From assembly GCA_030765055.1 (NCBI GenBank), contig CM060958.1, positions 84,685,494-84,749,493 on the forward strand: a stretch of 64,000 nucleotides of DNA, in the 5' to 3' direction. Shown one piece after another: positions 45,656-56,966 of the stretch (its first letter is position 1; the number at the start of each line of letters is the position of its first letter). Source of the stretch: Mantis religiosa. Its lineage: Eukaryota > Arthropoda > Insecta > Mantodea > Mantidae. Under the pieces are notes generated by a model. The model saw only the letters and a program-made list of their open reading frames with translations. It had not been told where the DNA came from and did no database searches. A program made the translations under genes and the position numbers.

Positions 45656-46800
45656 TTCTGCTTCAAAGAACGGATAATTTATCCATTCTTTGTTTTTCGA
45701 ATATATATTTCATGGCAATCCTCACATTTTACACTATAAAGTCCTGATAATTTGTTGGCTGGACTCGTGCTTTTGAGCAGGTGATTTAGTATGTTTCTCA
45801 TGCTGTATTTGTTATGTGGCACTAATTGTATATGAAAATGGTGGAAAATGCTTTTAAATTTATTAAAAGCCTTAGAATGATAGGTAAATTTGCAATATAT
45901 TTTCTTTAAGTCATCAGCTTTTAACGTACTGATGCCTTGATGGTTTTCCATCTTTTATGTTTGTTTATCATTTTAGTTATAAATTTTGAATCAAAGCCAT
46001 TCACATTTGCAACATTTTATGCGATCTACTTCCTTGTTATATTCTTCCATAGTCAATGGAATGTTCACTAACCTGTGGATTAAACTGTGAAATACTGCAT
46101 ATTAGTGTTGTTTTGGGTTGGAGTTATTGTTTTTAATGTCGTTATCCACATGTGTTGATTTTCTATATATGCCAAATTCTAATTTGTCTTCATTTCTCAT
46201 AATTTTTAGATCCAAGAATTGTAACCATCTGTCTTTTTCTGTTTCAGTAGTAAACTTCATAGATTGGTCTTGTAGATTCAATAGTTTTAACGCATCCTTG
46301 CTAACCTTTCTGGTACTATGGCGAAGATATCATCAACATAATGAAACCATACTTTAAAAATATGCGGAAATGCTTTTGTCACCCATATTTCTAAATAACT
46401 CATACAAATCAGGCAATATCAGTGAGATGGGGTTGCCTATAGCTAACCCAGAGGTTTGTTTGTAATACCTTTGAACATGAAGTTGTTTTGGTTGATGCAT
46501 AAGTTGATAAGTTTATTATGTTCTTCAATTTGGGTTTCAGTAAAACCTTGATCTGAAAGCCATAGCTTAATCAAACTTGGTAGCTTTTCTGTAGGTACGC
46601 TCGTAAATAATGAACTGACATCAAAGGAGACTAACATTTCATTAGTATTAATATTTGCTTTATTTAATTTGTCAACCATTTCCAAGCTGTTTTTATACCG
46701 AGAGAATCATATCTTTGTATGTGGTCTATTTCATGTACTAACCACTTTGCTAAATAATATGTAGGTGCATTTATAGTTTGACAAGTGGTTTAAAAAAGGT
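45656..46800 (-). pseudogene. Second Penelope-like element fragment
   Basis: 45951-45679 on the minus strand encodes the linker and the start of GIY-YIG (C-E-D-C-H-E-I-Y-I-R-K-T-K, with the usual Gly changed to Arg). 46440-45960 and 46685-46443 hold RT pieces including F-D-V-S-S-L-F and Y-V-D-D. It differs in sequence from the neighbour, so it is a separate family or an older copy abutting it. Confidence 0.75.
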
Positions 46801-47128
46801 TTTTTATACATAAATGTATACTTTTATCATTCTTTTGCTGTGATACCAATAAGCAGCTCATTTCATTTTGGCTACCTCAAGTAACTTACGGTTATCATAA
46901 CACATGCTTTGTCTCATTGCTACAGTATAGGATAGTAAATTCACTCCATGCCATGTTTCTTATGTATCAAATTAACTAATTCAAGAAATTGAATTAAAAA
47001 TTTGTTTAAAAATGAGTTGCGTAACTGTCCTCAACTATATTAATTTCAGATTGGTTGATAGATACCTATATAAATTATTTAATCCTTCAGATTTCATGCT
47101 CTTACTATTCCAAAATCATTCATTACAG

Positions 47129-47254
47129 CACTGAATCCTCTGTCCTGCACTGCCTACAAGAATGTAAACTCTGTGGGTAGCAGAGCTGAAATGAAAATAG
47201 ATGTGGATGGTAGTGGTCCTTTACCACCGTTTCCTGCTACATGTGAATTTTACG
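47129..47254 (+). CDS. Nrx-IV: Nrx-IV exon, start of fibrinogen-like region
   Basis: Exon of 126 nt after TTACAG and before GTAAGT (47255), phase 1 both sides. It encodes the linker after the EGF repeat and the opening P-A-T-C-E-F-Y of the fibrinogen-like region, where C-E-F is strongly conserved in Caspr proteins. The next intron is 8.3 kb and contains a four-layer nest of transposons. Confidence 0.93.
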
Positions 47255-47509
47255 GTAAGTAAAATTAGATGTGCTAAAATGAAAATGATGTAATGGTGTG
47301 CTAATTATTAATAAGGTTATGTTCTTAACTGATGCATTAGTAAGATAAACTTGTGTATTAAAACTTTGTTTCATACCTTCCTAAATTTAAATTTAATCAT
47401 TTTAGGCAGTTGAATTATTGTGTTTTAAGTGAAAGATTTGTTAATATCAAGTAATGAATGTTTATGTAAAATGGGAATAAGCTAATTTTTGCAACTAAGA
47501 ACTTTCAGA

Positions 47510-48551
47510 TCATAAAATTTCAACATAATGTGGTGTTCAATGGTGGTAGCAATATCAAAAGATCCGACTATCATCAGTTGTTGTCGTTGTGCTCTCTCTG
47601 GTGGTGGAACTGAGAATTTATTTATCAAATTGACTGGTGCAATTTCAAAGTTTATTACTCTCTCTTTATTTTTCCATATTAAGATGTTCTCCCACTAAAT
47701 TTTTTATGGTTTATCACACCTTTTAATAATTTTGGATTTGGGTTTAGGCGATAGTTTGCATTCTAAAAGTGAAATGCTACTGCTGACTTATCTTCCTGTT
47801 TCAATTTAATGTTTCGTTGATGTCAATTCCAAACACACCAACAGAAAAATTACAGATGTTAAAAATGGCTAACTGCAATAGAAGTGGAAACAGTAGAAGC
47901 AGAATACATTTCATGAACAAATTATGCGTTGAACTTCTTTATCTTCAACAGTAAATACTATAGAAATCAGGATTATATATGGGCAATCCACTTTCATCTT
48001 TTCTGACAAATTTGTGTATAATTTTATTTAAAGCACTTAAAAATGGCCTTCCCATAGATCTTTAAGGTTTGGTAGTGATATGTTGATGACATCTTTGCAT
48101 TAGTTCTAAATAGACATTTAGGCTATGCATTAAAACTACTCAGTCTGCAGAAAAAAAAGATGAAATTTGCAATAGAAAAGGAAGTTAATGAACAACTCTC
48201 TTGGCCCTAAATATCATCAGGAATGACACAAAAATAACACTTGGAATTTATAGAAAGACAGCACAGTCAGAAAATTACATTAAAAAAATCATAGCTATAA
48301 CCCAATTATACATAAACATGCAATAATAGACAATCTTACACACAGACTAGTCAACTTAAAGCAGAATATTACATAGCATACTTCACATAGCTGAACAAAA
48401 TGCATACAGCAGAAGTCTGGTATTTAAGAACATTAAAAAAGCTAAACAAAGGGAAAGCTAATAAAAGAAAGCAACAGCATATTCAGTGGATTCACATACC
48501 ACACAGAAACATTTAATAAATTAAACAAGATCTTTAAAGAACAAATGTCAT
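47510..48551 (+). mobile_element. Penelope-like element, left part of an interrupted copy
   Basis: 47510-47835 is an inverted copy of the element's own endonuclease tail (compare 52240-52500). 47970-48550 then reads forward through RT pieces M-G-N-P-L-S, W-Y-V-D-D-I-F-A-L-V and the linker K-L-N-K-I-F-K-E-Q. The sequence breaks at 48551 and resumes at 52083 in the same order as the uninterrupted copy at 35450-35520. Confidence 0.75.
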
Positions 48552-49409
48552 ATTAGAGAGTTTTCGAGCCCCTCTTCCCTGTTAATGCTAAACGTTATAC
48601 AGCCTGCTGTGGTGATGTGTCAAATGACGATAGAATTAACGTGGGTGAATCAAGTTTTCACGCAACAGAGTCCTTGTTTTATTCTTTAGATCCGTTCGGA
48701 AATGTTCGCTCTCAATGACCTTCAGTTATTCGCGTGCCTTGTCTCCAGTTTGGTGTTACAGAGCAATCAGCTGTTGTTATTAGCTCTTCTATAAAATCAG
48801 TTATTATGAAAGAATTGTTAACGATTTCTTTATTTGATGATATAAACAATTATGAAGACACATTATTAGCCCTTGCAAAGAAGGGAGCTGCTCCAGTATT
48901 AAGATCAGTGCAGTTTCCACAGATAGTTTCTGAAATGAAGCTGCAACATTTCTGATTTCATAAGAAAGACTTGCACCAACTAGCAATTTTTTTAAAAGTA
49001 TCAGGTACTTTAAGACTTGCAGATTGCAGCATTCCATATATATATATTTCACTTTTTATCTTCCATGACTGGAAGGTCTCTGCATTTTCTTCGAGTTCTG
49101 CATACCCTAATAGAATGACCAATCTAGAGCAAATTTTTGAATTGTCTGCTTCTTATGTTTCAATGGTATGCAAGCACATTATGCACATTATTCACAAGAA
49201 GGCAGTTCTCTTACTAACTAATTTAAGGAATGTAAGGTTCCTTACCAGGGAAAAATTAAGATTATATTCCGATGCTGTTAGTTAAATAAATGTGCCGGTA
49301 GAAAATTGTTAAGGGTTTATTGATGGCACAGCAAGACCAATATGCAGATCATCCATACACCAAGAAGATCTCAGATCATAAGCGAGTGCATTGTCAAATA
49401 TCAGTGTAT

Positions 49410-50678
49410 AATACAATTTTGAGTCGAACTAATACTCAATGCTCCATTTATTGCTAGTATTTACCTAGAACGTGTTTCGTTAGGATCTTCCTAACATCAT
49501 CAGCTGTTGTCGACTAATGGATGCCGGTTCAGTGAACTCCTCGGAGGTGATAGGTGCGTCTCTGTCGGTATCTTGATGAACTTGAAATTGGGGTTGTCTT
49601 CAAAGGTACAAAACAAAGAGTACAATAACATCATTAATGTACAATGGATACAGTGCTGAATTGGTCAACAAGAAAATAGATAAATTCAAAAGACAACTAA
49701 GATGCAAACAAGTAACTACTCTCTCCCCAATTAGCAATGAAACCTCATACAGAAAATTTACGTATCATCCCAGAGCTACACACCTTTTCCAAAAAGTTTT
49801 CAAAGAACACAATATTACTTTGGCCCCACAGAACAAATTTAGTGTACAACACCTTTTGAAATCACATAATACAAAGGAGATACCCACAGGCAGAAAATCA
49901 GGAGTGTACCGGATAAATTGCAAGGACTGTGACAAATTCTACATTGGAAAAACAAAAAGGAATGTGAACATTAGGCTTAAAGAGCACTTTAGGAACATAA
50001 GGAATAAAGAAATAGATAAATCGGCGGTAGCTTACCATTTTTGGAAGGAAAATCATGACATAGAACGAGAAATTCACTTACTAAAAAGTGTCCACGTGGG
50101 AAAAAATCTTTATAAAGAAATATGAAAGTAAATTAACTTTAAAGAGAGTCGATTAAAGACACTAGACAACACTTTTAAATTTTTCCGGAACATGTTTCAG
50201 AGGCTTTGCCTCTATCATCGGCCGGCTCTCGACTGGTTCTCGTTGGTGCAGCTACACCAACGAGAACCAGTCGAGAGCCGGCCGATGATAGAGGCAAAGC
50301 CTCTGAAACATGTTCCGGAAAAATTTAAAAGTGTTGTCTAGTGTCTTTAATCGACTCTCTTTAAAGTTAATTTATCATAACAACACTGTTTTCAACACTT
50401 CCAAGAAAGGAAATGAAAGTAAATTGTTTAATTTCGGTACTACCTTTGAAGACAACCCCAATTTCAAGTTCATCAAGATACCGACAGAGACGCACCTATC
50501 ACCTCCGAGGAGTTCACTGAAACGGCATCCATTAGTCGACATCAGCTGATGATGTTAGGAAGATCCTAACGAAACACGTTCTAGGTAAATACTAGCAATA
50601 AATGGAGCATTGAGTATTAGTTCGACTCAAAATTGTATTAATTTTGTGCTTCATTGTATCATAGTCCTTAAACAACAG
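49410..50678 (+). mobile_element. Penelope-like element with 199-nt inverted ends
   Basis: Flanked by the perfect 14-bp duplication AATATCAGTGTATA (49396-49409 and 50679-50692). Arms 49410-49608 and 50441-50639 are inverted copies with about two mismatches, and a 39-bp extension lies on the right only. Between them, 49637-50125 encodes linker plus GIY-YIG endonuclease (C-K-D-C-D-K-F-Y-I-G-K-T-K-R-N, S-A-V-A-Y-H-F-W-K-E). The endonuclease tail is cut by the palindrome at 50135-50412 and its last codons lie in the right arm. Each arm has a hammerhead-like core (+: CTGATGAT 50546-50553, stem II GTTAGGA/TCCTAAC, GAAAC). Confidence 0.88.
50135..50412. mobile_element. Perfect 114-bp-arm palindrome inside a Penelope element
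   Basis: Arms 50135-50248 and 50255-50368 are exact complements around a 6-nt loop, followed by a 44-bp extension with CACTGTTTTCAACACTTCC. It is flanked by the perfect 13-bp duplication ATGAAAGTAAATT (50122-50134 and 50413-50425). It belongs to the same family as 29823-30066. Each arm contains CCGATGAT, stem II AGAGGC/GCCTCT, GAAACATGTT, and a 4-bp stem I CCGG/CCGG. Confidence 0.9.
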
Positions 50679-52082
50679 AATATCAGTGTATAGTTTATCC
50701 AGATGGTATGATAGTAAGAAAGATAGAAAGGTGGTTTCCTGGAAGGATGCAGATGCAGGGAAACTTCATCTCTCAAACTTTAATAGTGAACTTGTAGAAT
50801 GTGTTATCTTCCCTGATGGTGAAAAGTTTGTTTTATGTGGGGATTCTACATAGTAAGACAAACAGTAGAATGGGGATTTGGTAATCAGGGAATCTTCATT
50901 TTTTGATTTTAAGAAAAAGGAAAATTTTAATCTTCAAGAACTGGAGAAAATGTATTTCATAGCTGTTCTTATAATCAACTGTCACCCTTTTAGGTGTAAT
51001 CTCCTCAGAATTTTGAGTTGACTCCTGGAGAAGCAGACCATTATCAGATGAAGCCTTTGATAAATCGACTTAAGTGGAAGTGGAGGGCATTATATCTATA
51101 TGTTTAGAGAAAGCGAGTCCCTTTCATCCACACCCTTCTGTTTAGAACCTATTTGGGCAGCCTTTGACATTAAAATCTCTCGCCATATCTGTTACATATG
51201 ATAGTAACTGTTCTTTCTCCCTGTACTGTTCTTTGGTACCAGACCTAAGAGAGAGGTTTTAAAATAGTTGTTTATGCTTAGTTGTCATATAACCAGATAA
51301 AGATATACACACACGCACATATATATAGTTATTTTTAAATCACAGAACACAGTATGATTTTATTTAAATTCCCAAAAATGGTAATGTAGGCCTAAAATAT
51401 TTGCCCAACTGCTACGTGGTCGTGTCAGCAGAAAACAATGCATCACTTCTGCATGATTTTTTGCCAGTATATTGTGCAAATGTATGGAGCAAATTAAAGA
51501 CATCAAGCCTGATTCAAAATGTAGTTTATGTTGAATAAAGATTCTTATACACAAACTGAAGTTTCCTGTTCTGAACTAATTTGTCACCACAAATTATCTC
51601 AATAAACATTTCAATAATCTTGTTTCACATCTTTTTCTATTCACATTTCATTAACTTGTAAATAAAATATCATAAACTTCCTTCTTTAGATTAGCTTTAT
51701 CTTCTTTAATGTTGTAAGGGATGTTGCACGTGGTCTTTTACAGTGCAAAGACAGAAATACTTTTCTGTTCCAGCGCAAATTTTCTTTTGAATTTCACACC
51801 ATCTGCTGCCATTTTCATACAGATTAACTGCCAATACTACACGAAGAAGACATATATCGTCAGTAATTGAAAATCTTAATCTTGAAGCCATTTGTTACAA
51901 ATTTTAAGAATAACAGCATCGCGTTATTTACCACGTTATTTGCACACAAATAATGGCACCTGTCGCTCGTATAAGTGCTACGTTATACAGTCTCTGAAAC
52001 GTGTTTACATTTGATTGGTTGTGACATTAATGACGTCATGATCATTTAACGCTGACTTACCAGTTGGGCACGAAAGCTCTCA

Positions 52083-52565
52083 ATTGGCACCTACAAATAG
52101 ATACTCAGTATTAAAATTATTAAATTAAAAAACAATCAATAAATAAATCAATAAATCCTGAATATACCAAATAAATTATAAGGATTGTACAATATGCTAC
52201 ATAGGACAAACTAAAAGAAACCTAAAAGCTGGAGTCAAAGAGCATTTTAGAAACATCAAATTGAAACAGGAAGATAAGTCAGCAGTAGCATTTCGCTTTT
52301 GGAATGAAAATCATGACCATGACCCAAATAAAAAATTATTAAATGGTGTAATAAACCAAAACAAACTGACAATATGGGAGACCACCTTAATATGGAAAAA
52401 TAAAGGCAGAGTAATAAACTTTGAAATCGATAATTGGATAAAGAAGTTAATAGTTGTATCACCAGAGAGAAGACAGCAGATGACAACAGAGGTAGAAAAT
52501 GGAAGCAACACTCCCGAAACTAGACCTCAAAAAATTGAAATGTAAGTTGCAGATTGTGAAAAACT
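52083..52565 (+). pseudogene. Penelope-like element, right part of the interrupted copy
   Basis: Continues the element broken at 48551 with the linker (G-T-Y-K-x-I-L-S pattern) and GIY-YIG remnants (Y-I-G-Q-T-K-R-N-L-K near 52200; S-A-V-A-F-R-F-W-N-E at 52270). Its 3' end has stem I GAGGT/ACCTC around a decayed hammerhead-like core with GAAACTAG (52490-52530). Confidence 0.75.
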
Positions 52566-52735
52566 GACTACATGTAATTTTTTCAATAAAACTTGCTGTT
52601 TAAGTTCATTATCCTCCAAACCTGCGACACAAAGACTTTCAAGAAAATCTCATTCCAAATTACCATTTATATGAGAAATTTTGATATATTTTATTTTCTA
52701 AAAAATGTCTCCAATTTTGATTAAAATAAGATATA

Positions 52736-53444
52736 CGAGGGCTGTTTTTTTTTCAACCTCCGATCGCTCCATGCCGACGCTACGCGGGCAGCAGAAAGCG
52801 GGTATGCGCTGTCGGCGACTGCGCAGCTCTCGCACTACACACTCCGCCATTGTTGACATTCAGTCGTCAGTCGGTGTTGTGCTACAGCCACGTAAACATG
52901 GCCGCCATTATTGATGCTCCCGCCAAGTGCGAATTGCGAAGTGTAATTCGTTTTCTACAGGCTGAAGGCCATGGTGCTGCAGAAATCCATCGGAGGATGA
53001 GTCGTGTGTATGGCGAAAACTTCATGAGTGATGGTGTTGTTCGTGAATGGTGTCGAAAGTTTAAAGATGGTCGTAATGATGTGCATGATGAAGGGGGTCA
53101 AGGACGCAAATCTGTTGTTTCAGATGACCTTGTTCAACGAGTTGACAGAATGGTTAAAGAATAACCTTTTTCCTCAACTGAAGACGTGGCTTGGTGGGAA
53201 GCGATTTCAAACCAATGAGGACCTTCAAACGAACGTCAAGGACTACTTGAATTCACTGGCGGCAACTTTCTTTGAAGAGGGAATTGAAAAGCTTGTCCAC
53301 AGATATGACAAATGTCTCAATCTCTTCGGTGATTGTCGAAAAGTAATCATAAGTGTACTATTCTTTTGGTAATAAAATTATTGTTTTATATGAACTTGTG
53401 TTTTATTTATAGCCTATCGGAGGTTGAAAAAAAAATGGCCCTCG
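52736..53444 (+). mobile_element. Internally deleted mariner with intact ends
   Basis: A 709-bp element bounded by TA on both sides. Its terminal inverted repeats of about 29 bp start CGAGGGC and contain TTTCAACCTCCGAT, with two mismatches. From an ATG at 52898 an 88-codon frame encodes the N-terminal helix-turn-helix part (A-E-G-H-G-A-A-E-I-H-R-R-M, V-R-E-W-C-R-K-F). The sequence then jumps at about 53160-53175 to the C-terminal tail (K-T-W-L-G-G-K-R-F near 53182; F-F-E-E-G-I-E-K-L-V-H-R near 53270). The whole DDE catalytic core is missing. The ends and coding parts are well preserved, so it is relatively young. Confidence 0.88.
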
Positions 53445-54640
53445 TATTTAAGACTGTTAATGTGGGAATAGCTTATGAAGTTTTCCTTATTCATAGGAAA
53501 TTATGTTATTTTATAATGTATACACTGCAAGAGATAGGCAAAAACACATGACTCATAGAGCACTTATTTTGTGTCGTCAGCCATTTCTGAGATATCTATT
53601 ATTTTTGAGTTGAATTTTTCAATATGTTATCATTTTTAATTGCTATCACTATTCAATTGTTTCGGATAGTGACATGGAAAGAGTATGAAATTTCAAGGTT
53701 AGAATGTTCTCTTCTTTTAAGTGTTTGACTGTTGATTCATTTTCCACTATTCCCCTTGCTTCTACAACTAAATGTGTGAAACTATTTCTGCAAAGATTTA
53801 CCTTAATTAATATGAAGAACGTAGAAAAAGTTTTTTTTAAAGAATAGTTTGCAGAAACTCTATAAAAATAAACGATAGTGAATGGAAAAACAAGACATCA
53901 AATTCTTTTTTTAAATTAGTTTTAGATCAAAAGGGATCTTTTTCTCTTGCAGCAAGTAGGTGTTAAGCTAATCACTTCATCAATTCAGGCTTATGTCACA
54001 AATGGGGTACCTACTAGAAAAGTTAACTGATTAAGAATACTTCATGCACGTTCACTCTTTGTCGTCATACCTCCAGATTTCATGAAGGTTAGGGTATAAT
54101 CCCAATTAAAGAAAAATTCCTCACTCCCTACAGGGAATTGAACTTAGTTTAGCAAGCTTTGGAAGTCAGAATGACTCATACATGCTTTTGTGTGTGTGTG
54201 TTAGAGAGGGGGAGAGTATAACGAGTGTGAGCTACCTTCTTAGGGAGAAATTTCAATGTTATATGAGTGAATAAGTTCACAGTCCTTGCTACCATCACAT
54301 CATTTTTACATTAAGGCTTTGCATTTAAAAATGTATACCTCGGTCACAGAAACATTGCACTTGACAGCTAGCAGTGAAGTTTGTACCCTTGCAAAAAAAA
54401 AACCCTGTTGAAAAGCGTCATCCATTAGACTTTCTAAACCAATTATAAGTCAGCATTCTGGGAGGTGGATGACAAAGTGGAAGCAAAACTGGAATTGGCT
54501 CTGTTGCCAGTTGGAGCCATTTCTAACCACAAGTTTTTTTAGTTGTGAATCTGTGAATCTTTAGTGTGCATTGAGTTGTTCTTTGCAACCTATCATATTG
54601 TTGATTGTTATTTATATTTGAATTTTTGGTGTTTGTGCAT
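53445..54640 (+). other. Intron sequence, nothing recognised
   Basis: AT-rich with a short TG repeat near 54188-54200. No coding or mobile-element signature seen. Confidence 0.55.
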
Positions 54641-54740
54641 ATAGATAGATAGATAGATATAGATAGATAGATAGATAGATAGATATAGATAGATAGATAT
54701 AGATAGATATGGATGGATGGACGGACGGTTGGACGGACGG
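54641..54740 (+). repeat. GATA microsatellite grading into GGAC repeats
   Basis: About 20 units of ATAG/GATA with some ATATAG variants, followed by GGATGGAC-type repeats. Open frames on either strand here are repeat artefacts. Confidence 0.9.
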
Positions 54741-54779
54741 ACGTATGGATGGATCACCAGTCACATTGTTGTGTTGGAG

Positions 54780-55287
54780 CCACTGCAAAGCAAGAGCTGT
54801 GCGCATGGGCAGGAAAGAAAGAGGCAGATAGTGGCACACAGAGCTGGACGCTTGCCAAGGGAGAGAAAGAAACGGAGATAGAGGTTCTGGAATTGTTCCA
54901 TCTTTTCTCTTGCCACTGCGATTGTTCTCGGAAAGTCTATGGCATTCTAGAACAATGACTGAAGAAATCAGTTGCAGTTGTGCAGTGGAGTTGAGTTCTG
55001 TAATGTACTGCATTGGAATCTTTTGTTTGTTTGTGTGGCAGAGTAACGAGACAACCTTGAAGACTGCTATTTAGCAGTGCATGTCTTTTTGCTGCTGCAA
55101 GGGTTGTACAAAGCTTCTGTTTACTGCAGTAAAGAGTGTTTTAAATTTCTGCACAAGACTTTTGATTGTACCTTTGAGCGAAGTCACATTTGGTGTCAGA
55201 AGTGGGATAAGACGATGGAAGCTGCATTGGCCAAGATTTTAGAAGAGCTGAAAGAAATCCATGGTAATTTATTGTACATAAGTTGAT
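54780..55287 (+). pseudogene. Ty3/gypsy 5' LTR end, primer-binding site and gag start
   Basis: Purine-rich LTR-like sequence ends near CACA, followed by TTTGGTGTCAGAAGTGGGAT (about 55188-55207), the leader typical of insect gypsy elements. A gag-like start M-E-A-A-L-A-K-I-L-E-E-L-K-E-I begins at 55215 and stops after about 24 codons. The rest of the element is absent. No second LTR was recognised. Confidence 0.6.
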
Positions 55288-55565
55288 ATGTACGGAGTTA
55301 TTCATTGAAGCTCACTACTTATGTGTATTTTGTATGTGGATTAAATGCAAGAAAACAAAACAATCAGCTGTTGTTTACTAGCCGCTCTAGCAATGTTGCA
55401 TCCACCATATAGCTAACATTATGCAAAGCCATATAAACTGTCAAGTGTAATATTTCAGTGGTCGGGGTATAGGTTTTGTTTTATGAAAGAAAATTATTGA
55501 TTTTGTAGTGCTCAGTGTACTGTATATATACTTTTTTTAACAAATTGTTATGTACATTTTTGCAG

Positions 55566-55769
55566 CTGACGGAAGAGTGGTGACAGTGGTGAGGCACAGC
55601 AATGAAGAAACTACACCTGTAGATGGTTTCCAGGAACCAGGAAGCTTTGTGCAAGACATTATGTATGATGCAGATATGGCTCAAATAGAGGCTCTGATAA
55701 ACAGGAGCTCAAGTTGCTGGCAGCGACTTGTATATGAGTGTAAAGAATCACGTCTCTTCAACTCTCCTT
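55566..55769 (+). CDS. Nrx-IV: Nrx-IV exon, fibrinogen-like region
   Basis: Exon of 204 nt after TTGCAG and before GTAAGT (55770), phase 1 both sides. It reads A-D-G-R-V-V-T-V-V-R-H, then P-G-S-F-V-Q-D-I-M-Y, then S-S-S-C-W-Q-R-L-V-Y-E-C-K-E-S-R-L. This is the Caspr fibrinogen-like pattern with its C-x(n)-Y-x-C pair. Confidence 0.95.
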
Positions 55770-56469
55770 GTAAGTTCACTAGTTTAAATGTCTAAAATAG
55801 AGTTCTCTTTTTAAAATTGAATTTAAAGCTACTAGTATTAACTAGTGCATTTATAAGCAGGCGTCATCTCATCAGCAGCTATCATTGATTGTCATATCCT
55901 GAGACACATAGGTGCAATAATAATTAACAGTTTGACAAATAAATTAGAGAAGTAACTATTAAGTGATCAGATATGAGAAGAATTAGTGTTGAGGAAACTT
56001 TAATGGTTTAAAAGATGAAAATAAAAAAGTAAGTCACAACTTAATTAAAAAATAAGTTTTAAGAAGTATATATATATGATCCAAAAGACCTTCAGATTTG
56101 ACTCCAATACATAAACATATTAATAATACTTCTTGTTTCAAGAAGAGATAAAGAACCACCAAATAAAAATTCTGGAATCTCAAAATAATCCACGTAACTT
56201 GCAACAAAACCTATGAGGATCAGTTAAACAAAAGCAGATGCCATTCCAGGTCCTGCAGGTATGTCAATATTCTGTTCAACTTCTGCTCCTCTGTCAGGCT
56301 ATGGGGAACCCACTGCACCCAGATTTTCCATCACTTCAGATGTTCTCAAGGTGGTGTGAGTGGTATTGTGACTAATGCATATACATGTGCTGAATGTCAT
56401 CCGCTGTTTGCTGTCAGTCATTTCTAACCGCAGCATTCACTATATCAGTGAAGAAGTGGTGATGACATG
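55770..56469 (+). other. Intron sequence, nothing recognised
   Basis: AT-rich DNA after the fibrinogen-like exon; no further exon or repeat recognised. Confidence 0.55.
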
Positions 56470-56870
56470 AGAAACGTAGGCTTTCACGGCTGGCGTCTTG
56501 TTCAGTAGAAGATTCCAGGCTGTAAGGCCGTGGTCCACTGGGTTTCTTCATCTCTCTCCCAGACGTTTCGCTTACACCTGCGGCAAGCATCATCGGTGGC
56601 GTAGAAAAGTCCTCCCCTCCTTGTACTCTTCATAGAAGTTAAACAAGTGGATAAATCTGCCTGCTGACACATAAGCAGAATATATGTTGGTCAATTAAAA
56701 AAAAAAACAAAAAAACAAAGCTATAACAGAAAACTAGAACAATGATCCGTTGATAATATTCTCTAAAAGTTTTTTCTTAACTTGAACATGTTTCAAAGGC
56801 ACTGTTTTTGTCATCAGCAGTTATATGACCTGTGGTTGGGAGATGAACTTTCAGAGACAATTTTCTGACA
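56470..56870 (-). repeat. Two Penelope-type element ends with hammerhead-like cores
   Basis: On the minus strand 56606-56572 reads CCGATGAT, stem II GCTT/AAGC, GAAACGTC. A separate one at 56817-56783 reads CTGATGA, then GAAACATGTT. The first resembles Penelope termini found widely in animals; neither retains coding sequence. Confidence 0.5.
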
Positions 56871-56966
56871 GTAGATAAAAATTTGTGTGTCTCCTTTTTT
56901 TATTAGAACTTTTTTCCCCATGTTTTGAGTTTGCCTGCATATGTGGCTGGCTTTAACAGTTTGATT

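Larger units (their letters stand above)
48555..52082 (+). mobile_element. PIF/Harbinger-type DNA transposon, decayed, itself interrupted
   Basis: Terminal inverted repeats match at 14 of 17 positions (AGAGAGTTTTCGAGCCC at 48555 and the complement of GGGCACGAAAGCTCTCA ending 52082). The 3-bp duplication ATT flanks it, as usual for this superfamily. + strand pieces read G-F-I-D-G-T-A-R-P-I-C-R near 49313, H-K-R-V-H-C near 49380, P-D-G-M-I-V near 50700 and F-P-G-R near 50737, the DDE nuclease pattern of HARBI1-like transposases. A 1269-bp Penelope element splits it at 49410-50678. Without that insert it is about 2.2 kb. Confidence 0.8.

Noticed and set aside
54641..54740. CRISPR-like or other regular array
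   Set aside because: Simple 4-bp microsatellite without unique spacers; the genome is eukaryotic.
54612..55013. 133-codon minus-strand frame with Tyr-Leu-Ser-Ile repeats
   Set aside because: It is a translation of the GATA microsatellite and the antisense of an LTR fragment.
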